DNA from: Nitrobacter sp051912485
GTDB taxonomy: Bacteria > Pseudomonadota > Alphaproteobacteria > Rhizobiales > Xanthobacteraceae
Direction: 5' to 3'
Assembly (NCBI RefSeq): GCF_051912485.1
Contig: NZ_CP196822.1
Span: 558,001 to 622,000 of the forward strand
Length of the DNA stretch: 64,000 bases
Position 1 is the stretch's first letter, and every line of letters starts with the position of its first letter. Below, one piece after another: positions 8,204 through 16,012 of the stretch. A model generated the notes under the pieces. It worked only from the letters and a program-made list of their open reading frames with translations, did no database searches and was not told the DNA's origin. The position numbers and the translations under genes were made by a program.

Positions 8204-8371
8204 ATGGTAGTTTCCAGAAGAACGGACAATATGACTCGCGTCTACACCGGTTGGGCTATCGGCGGCGCAATCCTCGTGCTGCTGCTCAGTCTTTCCGTTT
8301 TCTACACCGGGCGCGGCACGCATCCGAAGTCAGTCGATAATCCGCCGAACGCCGTGACGCAGCAAAAGTGA
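8204..8371 (+). CDS. Small single-pass membrane protein (55 aa)
   Basis: The start at 8204 is set by GGAG 6 bases upstream. The protein begins MVVSRRTDNMTRVYTGWAIG and has one hydrophobic segment at residues about 17-36 (AIGGAILVLLLSLSVFYTG), then a short polar tail ending NAVTQQK. The positive-inside rule puts the N-terminus in the cytoplasm. Similar 'RVYTGWAIGGAIL' mini-proteins occur in Bradyrhizobium genomes. It is too short for a confident role; a phage holin or spanin-like job is conceivable but not shown. Confidence 0.6.
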   Translation: MVVSRRTDNMTRVYTGWAIGGAILVLLLSLSVFYTGRGTHPKSVDNPPNAVTQQK

Positions 8372-8419
8372 AGCGTCCTTAAACTTCCTGCACAAACGAA
8401 AACTGACGCGGTGGGTGCC

Positions 8420-8527
8420 TCAAGGCCGTGAAGAAAGGGGATTGTCGTATAGCGCTCCCTGCTCGGTATGGCGCAGGAAGTCCTCTTTGCTGGTGAACCA
8501 ACGCTGGCAGTGCTGGCAGAAGTTCAT
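8420..8527 (-). CDS. 35-residue zinc-finger-like protein
   Basis: It begins MNFCQHCQRWFTSKEDFLRH and ends NPLSSRP. The pattern C-x2-C-x11-H with a following helix resembles one C2H2/C2H zinc-finger unit. Its ATG overlaps the TGA of the upstream RusA gene (ATGA), the classic layout for coupled translation in phage DNA-replication clusters. Short but credible because of the coupling and the metal-ligand spacing. Confidence 0.55.
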   Translation of the reverse strand: MNFCQHCQRWFTSKEDFLRHTEQGALYDNPLSSRP

Positions 8528-8887
8528 AGCTCGCTTAGAGTGAGTTCGATGCGCGGCCGAGACTTGTCGTAGGCCATTGGGACCGTCGCCCGCTTTATCT
8601 GGCTATCGTCCTCATACGCGATGCCGGATAATGCATCGCAGGAGAGCTTGTGGAAATTATCCCAGTCCGCTTTGCGCTTGGTGCCGAAGTAGAGGGTGAC
8701 TGAAAGGTTGATATCGCCCGTGAGCGGCTTACCGCGCCACTGCGCGTGTGCTTCCAGCTGATACTCCCATTTCAGGCGCTTGCCCGCGGGGGTCATGTAG
8801 CGCTGAGGAAAGCGGCCTCGACAGGCGAGGCCATATATATATATGCTGGGTGGATTTTGGCTCGCCCGAGAGGACGATCGTTCGCAT
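8524..8887 (-). pseudogene. RusA-family Holliday-junction resolvase, frameshifted at (AT)6
   Basis: From an ATG at 8887 the frame reads MRTIVLSGEPKSTQH, the expected RusA N-terminus, then meets an (AT)6 run at 8831-8842. After it, the rest of the protein is in another frame: GLACRGRFPQRYMTPAGK, LSVTLYFGTKRKADWDNFHK, DALSGIAYEDDSQIKRA. The KRKADWDNFHK and YEDDSQI segments hold the catalytic aspartates of RusA endonucleases, which resolve branched DNA. With (AT)4 or (AT)7 the frame would be restored; (AT)4 gives QHIYGLACRG, the usual family spacing. The stop overlaps the next gene's start. Confidence 0.8.
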
Positions 8888-8888
8888 G

Positions 8889-8960
8889 TTACGCGGGTGG
8901 GATTTGCACCCACGATTTCCAGCTTATGAGGCTGGCGAGATACTGCTTCTCTACCGCGCT
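8889..8960 (-). tRNA. tRNA with CAU anticodon (Met or Ile2), phage type
   Basis: The minus strand folds as a cloverleaf. The acceptor is AGCGCGG with CCGCGUA (a first-pair A-A mismatch and one G-U). The D stem is GAGA/TCTC, the anticodon stem CCAGC/GCTGG with loop CTCATAA, and the T stem GTGGG/CCCAC with loop TGCAAAT. No CCA is encoded. The T loop lacks the usual TTC, and the gene ends 2 bp before the RusA start codon. CAU could read AUG, or AUA if lysidine-modified. A phage-borne tRNA is the simplest reading. Confidence 0.7.
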
Positions 8961-9010
8961 CCCTAATCATACCAAAGAAAAACCCCGCCGTAGCAAGGTC
9001 TGGTGGGGGC

Positions 9011-9035
9011 AACTCTTCGGAAATTCCGAAGAGTT
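9011..9035. repeat. Perfect 25-base inverted repeat
   Basis: AACTCTTCGGAA, a single central A, then TTCCGAAGAGTT. It lies 13 bp past the stop of the minus-strand gene ending at 9048. It may be a transcription stop without a T-run, or a protein-binding palindrome. Confidence 0.5.
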
Positions 9036-9047
9036 CAAGTTCGGAGT

Positions 9048-9269
9048 TCAGTTGAGACAGTCAAAAGGCAGGATGGAGACCGTTTCGCCTAGGCTGTTGA
9101 GAACGGTGACGCATACCCCTTTGCCCGTCAGGTCGGGCATTGCCTCGAGCATATTGCGGGCCAAGAGGCTTCCGTAGCTAAGGGCGTCTTCAAGGTTCTC
9201 CAACGCGGCCTGGATGGGTTTCGATTTGTGGTCGGTCAGGTCTGTGACGATGTAACTGAAAATCTGCAT
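9048..9269 (-). CDS. DUF6894-like small protein (73 aa)
   Basis: The protein begins MQIFSYIVTDLTDHKSKPIQ, has a central helix LEDALSYGSLLARNMLEAMP and ends in a beta hairpin (VCVTVLNSLGETVSILPF). This order, a short strand, an 'A...A..LA..ML' helix, then 'V.V.N..G..V..LPF', is that of the DUF6894 family common in rhizobia. The start is the internal ATG at 9269 because upstream residues do not fit. A second member lies at 29283-29501. Function unknown. Confidence 0.6.
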   Translation of the reverse strand: MQIFSYIVTDLTDHKSKPIQAALENLEDALSYGSLLARNMLEAMPDLTGKGVCVTVLNSLGETVSILPFDCLN

Positions 9270-9348
9270 GATGGCCGAATGTCCTGCCTTGGGTGATCGT
9301 TCCCGTTCTGCGAGAGTCAACTAGTTTACATAGGCGCCCGCACCATAA

Positions 9349-9374
9349 AGAAACCCCGCCGTAGCGGGGCTTTG
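9349..9374 (-). terminator. Rho-independent terminator
   Basis: On the minus strand GCCCCGC, loop TACG, GCGGGGTTTCTTT. It follows the DUF932 gene (ends at 9487) by about 110 bp. Confidence 0.75.
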
Positions 9375-9486
9375 TGCTTGCTGTCGCGGGTTCAGCTGTT
9401 GCTTTTATTTTTCGGTCCGCTCTTTAGACTATCACGCGCCCTGCGGCTAGCCCGGATTGCGTCCGCATCCTTGTGGAGGAGGGTCA

Positions 9487-10203
9487 TCAGTTCAGTCTCG
9501 TGCAGACGCCATCGATAACGTCGTGCAGGTCGCTGGTGATTTGGGGGCGCTCAGCCACCTTGCCCGCGAGCGCGAACGTCGCCGCGTTGAAGAGCCTCCA
9601 TGCCGTGCGGTCGCCCCAGTCGTGGGGCGGTTCTTCGTAGGCTTTCAGCACATGGCCGATAGCCTGCACGCCTATCACATCCTTGCGGTACATCGTCATT
9701 ATCGCGTCGTTAACCGCCAAGGTACTCAGCTCTGCCGCCTGGTAGCCGTGGAGCCTTGATTGTTGCGCCCGGCGTTGCATCTGGAGTGGCTCGATGATGT
9801 CAGCCAAGAGGGCTGGCAGTTCCCGCTTGGCTCGCACCGTGTGCTTGCGGCGGATAACGTGGTCGGCTGAGAACGCGAGATTGTCGCAGACGAACACGCG
9901 CGAGCCGAATGCGATGCCTATGGGCAGGGACTTGTCGTGCGAGTTACGCAAGCCGAGCATGTCCGTGTACTCGCCGTAGGGCGAGCGCAGGTACATGATG
10001 CCGAAGTACCGCAAGCCGTCAGGGGTGACGGCGTGATGCTCCTCGGCTATCTCGTGCTGGTGAAAGCCGAGCGTGAAGCGCATCAGCTCCACTATCTCGT
10101 GATGCGGTACGGGAACGTGGGTGTCGGTAGGAGCGGGCGTGGCAACCGCCCGCAAATCGTCGTAGGACACGGCGTTAGCGCCGCTGTGTAGCATCAGCGT
10201 CAT
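9487..10203 (-). CDS. DUF932 (phage/plasmid-like) protein (238 aa)
   Basis: It starts at the ATG at 10203 (MTLMLHSGANAVSYDDL); the longer open frame upstream crosses a terminator and is not protein-like. Diagnostic segments are PHHEIVELMRFTLG, DGLRYFGIMYLRSP, LGLRNSHDKSLPIGIAFGSR and VFVCDNLAFSADHVIRRKHT, all typical of the DUF932 family. The later part contains 'TAWRLFNAATFAL'. DUF932 proteins are common on phages, plasmids and conjugative elements, and no biochemical role is settled. It is complete and unbroken, unlike most neighbours. Confidence 0.8.
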   Translation of the reverse strand: MTLMLHSGANAVSYDDLRAVATPAPTDTHVPVPHHEIVELMRFTLGFHQHEIAEEHHAVTPDGLRYFGIMYLRSPYGEYTDMLGLRNSHDKSLPIGIAFGSRVFVCDNLAFSADHVIRRKHTVRAKRELPALLADIIEPLQMQRRAQQSRLHGYQAAELSTLAVNDAIMTMYRKDVIGVQAIGHVLKAYEEPPHDWGDRTAWRLFNAATFALAGKVAERPQITSDLHDVIDGVCTRLN

Positions 10204-10257
10204 AGCAGGCTCCTGAGTTTGAGGGACTTCCTGCCTAATAATAACCTGGAAAAAGAA

Positions 10258-10275
10258 AGACCCCCGAAGGGGTCT
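10258..10275 (-). terminator. Rho-independent terminator
   Basis: On the minus strand AGACCCC, loop TTCG, GGGGTCT then TTCTTTTT. It overlaps the stop codon (10274-10276) of the upstream HExxH gene. Confidence 0.8.
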
Positions 10276-10616
10276 AAGGCAGCCTAAGCGCGAAGTAGAC
10301 GTGCTCGACGAACCGGGCGCGCATCTCCCTGGTGCAGGTGAGCTTCTCCGCAAGATGCACGACCTCGTGCAGCGTGGTCCGGCGTATCTGGTCGGGGTCG
10401 CTGCCGAACGCGACGATGACCCACGGGGTCTGGTCGTCCCGGCAAAAGCAGCCTCCCTTGCTGTCCTCCAAGTCGCGGTACGCATCCGTGAATTGCTTCT
10501 TGATTGAGGGCGCGAGGAATTCGCCTATCAGCTCCGAAAAGTCCGCTTCATCGTACCGGGGCTGGATGATGAAGAGGCCGCATACGAAGGTCTCTAAGCG
10601 CAGTTCTATTTTGTGG
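10274..10616 (-). pseudogene. Phage HExxH (metallopeptidase-like) protein, 5' end removed
   Basis: The frame reads IELRLETFVCGLFIIQPRYD, FSELIGEFLAPSIKKQF, CRDDQTPWVIVAFGSDPDQI, RRTTLHEVVHLAEKLTC and FVEHVYFALRLP. LHEVVHLAEKL is a zincin-type HExxH motif, with a later glutamate (FVEHV) where a third ligand would be. Such short zinc-dependent proteins occur beside DUF932 in some phages. No ATG or GTG exists between the motif-bearing region and the element that begins at 10617; the only in-frame start is a TTG at 10471. The natural start was therefore probably lost to the insertion. Confidence 0.55.
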
Positions 10617-10804
10617 TGTGAATCGGCGCCGGGGTCACGTCGCTGGAAGGATGAGCAGTAACGTCCTGAAGAAAATTGAGAAAGCTTCGTCGGAGTGGGG
10701 TCACGATAGGCGCCGGTGTTGACCCACCCCGGCGCGGATTATGTCAACTGCGACAAGGAATTGTGGCCGATAGTTCACGGGGCCAAGTTCGGCGCCGATT
10801 AACA
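10617..10804. mobile_element. 188-bp MITE-like element with IS21-style ends
   Basis: The ends are TGTGAATCGGCGCCG at 10617 and TGTTAATCGGCGCCG read from 10804 inward, one mismatch in 15. There is no coding capacity. Internal sequence has repeated GGGGTCAC and GGCGCCGG cores, as seen in the multiple-repeat ends of IS21-family elements. A related core (GATCGGCGCCGGGGTCAC) lies alone at 31456-31477. It separates two gene remnants, and no target duplication is visible, so it probably marks a deletion junction. Confidence 0.6.
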
Positions 10805-11316
10805 TCCTGCTGCATGTTCCACAGCGTGAACGCGCCGTTGATGACATAGACGCCATAGCCGTGCGGCCGTTCCTGCTCGCCGCGGGCGTCGGCTGCGATG
10901 ATGTCGAGGCCGTTGACGTCGACGTGGCCGCCACGCACCTTGTCGTGCGCCAGAATCCGAACGCAGCCGGTTGTCGTGACGCTGCGCAACTCGATCCGGC
11001 CCAGGCGTTCGACCGAGGTGTCGTTGAAAATCGCACGCTTGTTCACTGTGGCGTTGAGCCGGATGTTGTGGATACGGTTGTCGGACGACAACTGCAGGCC
11101 ATCTGTTCCGGCCGCAAAGCTGACGGTCGCGTCACCGTCGCCGCGCATCGACTGTCCGGGCGCAAGGCGGATGGAGGGGACGTTGATCAAGTCAGGCGAC
11201 AAAACCAGCGGTAGGCCAGGTTGAGATGGATCTCGTCGCACAGTCGCCGTTCGGACCGGGGCTGCAGGGGCGCCAACACCTGGTCGACGCCGCGGCCGCA
11301 CATGACATCTCCGCAT
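10805..11316 (-). pseudogene. Beta-helix-like conserved hypothetical protein, C-terminus lost
   Basis: The frame contains LINVPSIRLAPGQSMRGDGD, FAAGTDGLQLSSDNRIHNIR, ELRSVTTTGCVRILAHDKVR and GYGVYVINGAFTLWNMQQD, then runs into the MITE-like element at 10804. The repeated short strands fit a right-handed beta-helix, and this LAPGQ-LRG-...-GLQLSSDN family is a several-hundred-residue hypothetical protein elsewhere. About two thirds is missing. The first 40 codons (arginine/proline-rich) may not be genuine. Confidence 0.5.
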
Positions 11317-11394
11317 AGGAAGAGCCGCACCGATTTCCGATGCCCAGCCGGCAAATGTCTCTCCCGGCCAGGACTTACCGCTCAGGTCTTTGCG

Positions 11395-12312
11395 TCAGGC
11401 GTGAGATGCCCTGAACGCCGCCATCACCTCGGCCAGCATCCGCTCCTGCCCTCCCGTATAGCGCGGAGAGAAGTGAAAAGGCTCGACGCAGCGTACATTG
11501 GCTTCCCGCGCGATTTCTCCGGCAGCCGTGGTTGTGAGATGGGCCCGCTCCCTCGCCAATGCGGCGTCTGCCCCCGCAAACGCCGCCTCGATGAAGAGGA
11601 CGTCTGCATTCTGAATCAGCGCCACGATGGCGGCACGATTGGCCGGCGTGTCGGCAACGTCGGTCACATAGGCAATTTTCTGACCGGCAGTGACCGTCAG
11701 GAGATCGCGCAGGCTGGCGAGTGGAACGAGGCGATCCGGGTTTTCCGCTTCATCAACATGGATTAAATGATCGTCGCCGCGACGTTCGACGACAGCCTTC
11801 TTGAGCGAGTGCAACCACGGACCGACGGGCAGCCCGCGCTGCAACAGCCGGTTCTTCCATACGTTGACATGTGCCGCCTCCTGCAGCGCAAAGGCGAGGC
11901 AGGGCGTGCCGTGTTCAAGGATCGCGGCTGACACGCGATGGGTCGGTTCATCGCAGAGTACGCCGGCAAAGGTTTTGTGAGAGACTGATGGCTCTGCTGC
12001 GAAAGCCTTCCTTAGCCGGAACCGCGTGGTAGAGATGGAATCTGTCGTTCCGAGTTCGCTCACAACGAAAACAAGATCGCAGGGATAGCTTTCGACCAAG
12101 TTCCAACGGTAGGCCTGAAGCTTGTGAAAGACGCGCTCGGCAAAGCCGGACGGACCGAAGAGCTGCACCGATTTCTCGTGCCCGACGAGCAAACGAAGCA
12201 GATGGTCGAAGCCAACGAAATGATCGATATGCGCATGCGAGACAAAGATTTGGTCAAAGCCCGAGCCGATGTTTCCTGCAGCCTCAGGAGAGAGCCATGA
12301 AACTCGTTTCAA
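11395..12312 (-). pseudogene. Metallo-beta-lactamase-fold hydrolase (RNase Z-like), N-terminus lost
   Basis: The metal motif FVSHAHIDHFVGFDHLLRL is at residues about 23-41. Further signatures are GPSGFAERVFHKLQAY, AILEHGTPCLAFAL, KIAYVTDVADT, IEAAFAGAD, RAHLTTTAAGEIARE and VEPFHFSPRY. These are the ligands and order of RNase Z-like hydrolases. The family normally has about 45-50 residues before the HxHxDH motif (a 'P..VN.PFGDP.LYV....R..LFDLGD' strand pair). Here they are replaced by an unrelated MKRVSWLSPEAAGNIGSG that overlaps the divergent PEBP gene by 16 bp, so the gene seems truncated at its 5' end. Confidence 0.65.
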
Positions 12313-12746
12313 GCGCCTTCACCGAAGGTACCGCAATTCCGCGACGGTTTACCTGTGATGGAGAAAATCTTTCGCCACCTCTGCAATGGTCCGGCGCGCC
12401 AGAGGGATCGCGGAGCTTTGTCCTACTCTGCGACGATCCCGATGCTCCCGTCGGCACATGGCATCATTGGGCGGTTTACGATATTCCGCCAGCCGTAACG
12501 GAATTCGCAGTCAACGCCGCGCAGAACACCAGAATGAAGCAGGCGGTCAACGATTTTCGGAAAGTGGGCTATGGCGGCCCGTGTCCACCTCATGGCCATG
12601 GGCCTCATCATTATCACTTCCGGCTGCTTGCCCTCTCGATGGAGGATCTTCCGGCAAAGGCCAATGCGTCCTGCCGTGACATTGAGCGAGAAGCACGCAA
12701 GCACGCCATCGCGGAAGCGATCCTCATCGGTTGGTATGAGAGATAG
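12297..12746 (+). CDS. YbhB/YbcL-family PEBP protein (149 aa)
   Basis: MKLVSSAFTEGTAIPRRFTC, LSPPLQWSGAPEGSRSFVLL, CDDPDAPVGTWHHWAVYDIP and GGPCPPHGHGPHHYHFRLLAL are the two ligand-pocket motifs (DPDAP and GPCPP.GH.H.Y.F) of bacterial phosphatidylethanolamine-binding proteins. The length of 149 is normal. No signal peptide, so cytoplasmic. YbhB proteins bind small anionic ligands; a physiological role is not established. It is immediately divergent from the truncated hydrolase. Confidence 0.9.
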   Translation: MKLVSSAFTEGTAIPRRFTCDGENLSPPLQWSGAPEGSRSFVLLCDDPDAPVGTWHHWAVYDIPPAVTEFAVNAAQNTRMKQAVNDFRKVGYGGPCPPHGHGPHHYHFRLLALSMEDLPAKANASCRDIEREARKHAIAEAILIGWYER

Positions 12747-13053
12747 GGCCGGCGAAAGGCCAGGACCGGTGCATGAAGGGACACGTAATCCCAGTTAGTC
12801 CGCTAGACGCTAAGAGCGGCTGCCTCCTAGAGGTCGGGTTTTGATCCTTCGCTGACCTTGCAAGATATCTGCTACTTGTTTGCTTCAGCGGACAAAGCGG
12901 ACAACATGCAGCCCTCCAAGAACTCGCGCGTCCTCCAGAGTTCGGCGCGCGCCTGATGCGCGCATCCGCCTATTGTAGGAGGGCGGAGCAAAAAGTAGAT
13001 GCGGCGCCCTCGCGACAGGCGCGCCACGTCTGTCGTTCTGCTATAATGCCACC
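12747..13053. other. Intergenic region with no gene
   Basis: About 300 bp upstream of the UPF0182 gene. A ribosome site close to the start at 13054 is weak. TTGTAGGAGGGCGGAGC and CAGCGGACAAAGCGGACAAC are the only short repeats seen. No sigma-70-like pair stands out clearly. Confidence 0.3.
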
Positions 13054-15843
13054 ATGACGATCGGGATTTCCGGACCCGAACGGAAGGAACCAGGGCGACG
13101 CGCCGTGGTGGGATTCATCAGCGCGGCCAGCATTGTCGCAATTGGCCTGATCCTGCTCGCTCTCGTGGGCGACATCCTGGTCGACTGGATGTGGTTCGCC
13201 TCGATCGGCTACAAGCAGGTCTTCTGGACCACGATCGGCGCGAAAGTTGCCGTCTTCCTCGTTGTTTTCGCGGCGACCGCCGCCGTCTTGTGGGCAAACG
13301 CGCGCCTTGCACTTGGCCTCGCCGGGCGCCGAAGCCGGTTGCCCACGGCCTTCGACCCGATGCTTGCGGCCGCTCCGGCGCTGCCCGATCCGTTGGAATT
13401 CCTGCGCGAACGGCTGCCGTGGCGCATTGTGATCGCCGCGAGTAGCGGCCTCTTCGCTCTGTTCGTCGCCTGGGGCGAAGCCGGCAACTGGAGCACTCTT
13501 CTGCGCTTCATCTGTCAGGTGCCCTACGGCACCAACGATCCCTTGTACGACAAGGATATCGGCTTCTACCTCTTTTCCCTGCCTGCCTTTGTGGCTATCA
13601 AGAATTGGGCATTGCTGACGCTCGTCATGGGCGCACTGTTCGGCGGATTTATCTACTGGGTATATGGCGACATCGAAGACCGGCCTCAGCGAATATCGCC
13701 AGCGGCGATCTCGCACGGTTCGGCGCTTCTCGGCCTTTTCTTTGGCGTGAAGGCGTGGTCCTACAGTCTCGACCGCTATCTCCTGCTGTACGGCGACAAC
13801 GGCGTGGTGGTCGGTGCAGGCTTCACTGACGTCAATGTGGAACTGCCGGTCCTGTGGCTGCTGATCGCACTTTCGATCGTCGCCGCTTCGGCAGCATGGG
13901 CGAACCTGTGGGTGCGTACCTACCGCCTCCCCACCGCCGCGATTGTGCTGCTGTTCGGCAGCGCCTTCCTGCTGTCGGGCATCATCCCCGCGGTATTTCA
14001 GCGCTTCTACGTCGGGCCGAACGAGCTGGAGTGGGAGCGGCCCTACATCGAACGCAACATTGCCCTGACCCGCGAGGCCTACAATCTCAATCGGATCGTA
14101 CCGAAGCCTTTCCCTGCGGAACAGAACCTGAGCTTCAGGACACTCGAGGCCAACAAGGCCACGATTGACAATATAAGACTGTGGGATTGGCAACCATTGG
14201 CCGACACCTACTCGCAACTGCAGGAGATTCGCACCTACTACAAAATGCGCGACCTCGATGTCGATCGCTACTGGTTTGGCGACACCTACCAGAGCGTGAT
14301 GATCTCGGCGCGCGAGCTGAATTCCGCGCTGCTGCCGCCCAACGCGCAAACCTGGGTCAACCGCCACATCCTGTTCACCCACGGCAATGGTGCAGTGATG
14401 AGTCCGGTCACCCAGAAGAGCGATGAGGGACTTCCGCTTCTCTATCTGCACGATATTCCTCCGGTTGCGCACGGAGGACCCGACATTCGCGAGCCGCGCA
14501 TCTATTACGGGCAGCAGACCGAGGACTACGTCATCGTCAAGGGAACGGTGCCGGAATTCGATTATCCGAAGGGAAAGAACAATGTCTACGCGTCCTATGA
14601 CGGCTCAGGCGGCGTACCGCTATCGGGCATGGTGCGGAGACTGATCTTCGCCCACCATTTCAACGACGTGAACCTGCTGCTATCAGACTACATCAGCGAT
14701 GACAGCCGGATCATGATCCGGCGCAACATCCAGAAGCGGGTCGGCACCATCGCCCCGTTCCTCACCCTCGATCGCGATCCCTATCTGGTCGTCAGCGAGG
14801 GCCGGATGTTCTGGATGCAAGACGCCTACACGACGAGCGAATATTTTCCCTACGCGCAGCCTGCGCCCGGCCACAACCTCAACTATATCAGAAATTCGGT
14901 GAAGGTTGTGATCGACGCCTACAACGGCACCGTCGAGTTTTACCTGATGGACCCGGCCGACCCGATCGCCGCGACTTATCAGCGAATCTTCCCGACCCTG
15001 TTCAAGCCGTTCGCGGTCATGCCGCCCGATCTGCAAAAGCACATTCGCTATCCCGAGGATCTCTTCCTCATCCAGGCGCGACTCTTCCAGACCTACCACA
15101 TGGAAGCTACCGATGTTTTCTACAACCGCGAGGACCTCTGGCAATTTCCGCGTCAGCCGGCCGGTGATGGCGTCTCGTCCATCGACGGCACCACCACGAT
15201 GGTGCCTTACTACATCATCATGCGGCTGCCCGGAGAGGCGCAAGCCGAATTCTTCATCATGATCCCGATGGTGCCGAGCCGTCGCGACAACATGATCGCA
15301 TGGCTCGCCGCGCGCTGCGACAAGCCCGGCTATGGCAAGCTGATCGTGTACGAATTTCCCAAGGAGAAGCTGGTCTACGGACCGTTCCAGATCGAGGCGC
15401 GAATTCATCAGAACACGGAGATCTCCCAGCAGATATCGCTGTGGAACCAGATGGGGTCGCGGGTGATCCGGGGAAATCTGCTCGTGATCCCGATCGAGAA
15501 TTCGGTTCTCTACGTGTCGCCGCTGTATTTGCGGGCCGAGCAAGGACATTTGCCGGAGCTCAAGCGGGTGATTGCCGCCTATGGCGAGCACGTCGTCATG
15601 AAGGAAACACTTGCCGAGGCACTGTCGGCACTCTTCGTGGACAACGGACCCGCGCCGGCGCCGGGTGCGACCGCGGAATCGCCCAGTGAAGGGCCCGCGG
15701 CAAGACGCGCGCAGGAGGCGCTCGATCACTACAATCAGGCCATGGAGCGGTTGAAATCCGGTGATTGGACAGGCTTCGGCAAGGAGATCGGCGTGATGCG
15801 CGGTCTTTTGGAAGATATCCGCCGGCAATCGGGTAGGCGCTGA
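13054..15843 (+). CDS. UPF0182 (COG1615) family membrane protein (929 aa)
   Basis: Residues 1-320 contain about seven membrane segments (for example near 19-40, 60-85, 127-147, 175-205, 225-245, 270-290 and 298-318). The remaining 600 residues are a soluble domain with the family signatures ERPYIERNIALTREAYNL, YYKMRDLDVDRYWFGD, WVNRHILFTHGNGAVMSP, YYGQQTEDYVIVKG and FLTLDRDPYLVVSEGRMFWM. The 929 length matches the family (about 900-1000). The large domain should face the periplasm. Biochemical function is unknown. The gene is intact, monocistronic, and the only long unbroken non-mobile gene before nxrA. Confidence 0.9.
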   Translation: MTIGISGPERKEPGRRAVVGFISAASIVAIGLILLALVGDILVDWMWFASIGYKQVFWTTIGAKVAVFLVVFAATAAVLWANARLALGLAGRRSRLPTAFDPMLAAAPALPDPLEFLRERLPWRIVIAASSGLFALFVAWGEAGNWSTLLRFICQVPYGTNDPLYDKDIGFYLFSLPAFVAIKNWALLTLVMGALFGGFIYWVYGDIEDRPQRISPAAISHGSALLGLFFGVKAWSYSLDRYLLLYGDNGVVVGAGFTDVNVELPVLWLLIALSIVAASAAWANLWVRTYRLPTAAIVLLFGSAFLLSGIIPAVFQRFYVGPNELEWERPYIERNIALTREAYNLNRIVPKPFPAEQNLSFRTLEANKATIDNIRLWDWQPLADTYSQLQEIRTYYKMRDLDVDRYWFGDTYQSVMISARELNSALLPPNAQTWVNRHILFTHGNGAVMSPVTQKSDEGLPLLYLHDIPPVAHGGPDIREPRIYYGQQTEDYVIVKGTVPEFDYPKGKNNVYASYDGSGGVPLSGMVRRLIFAHHFNDVNLLLSDYISDDSRIMIRRNIQKRVGTIAPFLTLDRDPYLVVSEGRMFWMQDAYTTSEYFPYAQPAPGHNLNYIRNSVKVVIDAYNGTVEFYLMDPADPIAATYQRIFPTLFKPFAVMPPDLQKHIRYPEDLFLIQARLFQTYHMEATDVFYNREDLWQFPRQPAGDGVSSIDGTTTMVPYYIIMRLPGEAQAEFFIMIPMVPSRRDNMIAWLAARCDKPGYGKLIVYEFPKEKLVYGPFQIEARIHQNTEISQQISLWNQMGSRVIRGNLLVIPIENSVLYVSPLYLRAEQGHLPELKRVIAAYGEHVVMKETLAEALSALFVDNGPAPAPGATAESPSEGPAARRAQEALDHYNQAMERLKSGDWTGFGKEIGVMRGLLEDIRRQSGRR

Positions 15844-16012
15844 GGTACCCGAGAAACGCTATTTTCTGACTTGCCGGTGCAACTGCTGACCAAGCTTCCA
15901 TTGGTGAGCGATCCAACGGCCGCGAACGCGTTGAATCGAGTCGTGCCACAAGCGCTGCTTGCCCGCGCCGACGAGGTCATCGAATAGGATAGCGCGATGT
16001 CTCATATTGGCC

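Noticed and set aside
9487..10485. Longer start for the DUF932 gene (332 codons)
   Set aside because: The first 90 codons are Arg/Ser-rich, antisense-like and cross a terminator hairpin; the family begins at the ATG at 10203.
12970..15828. Long antisense frames (500 and 381 codons) opposite the UPF0182 gene
   Set aside because: They are shadows of a complete family member; composition and lack of motifs argue against coding.
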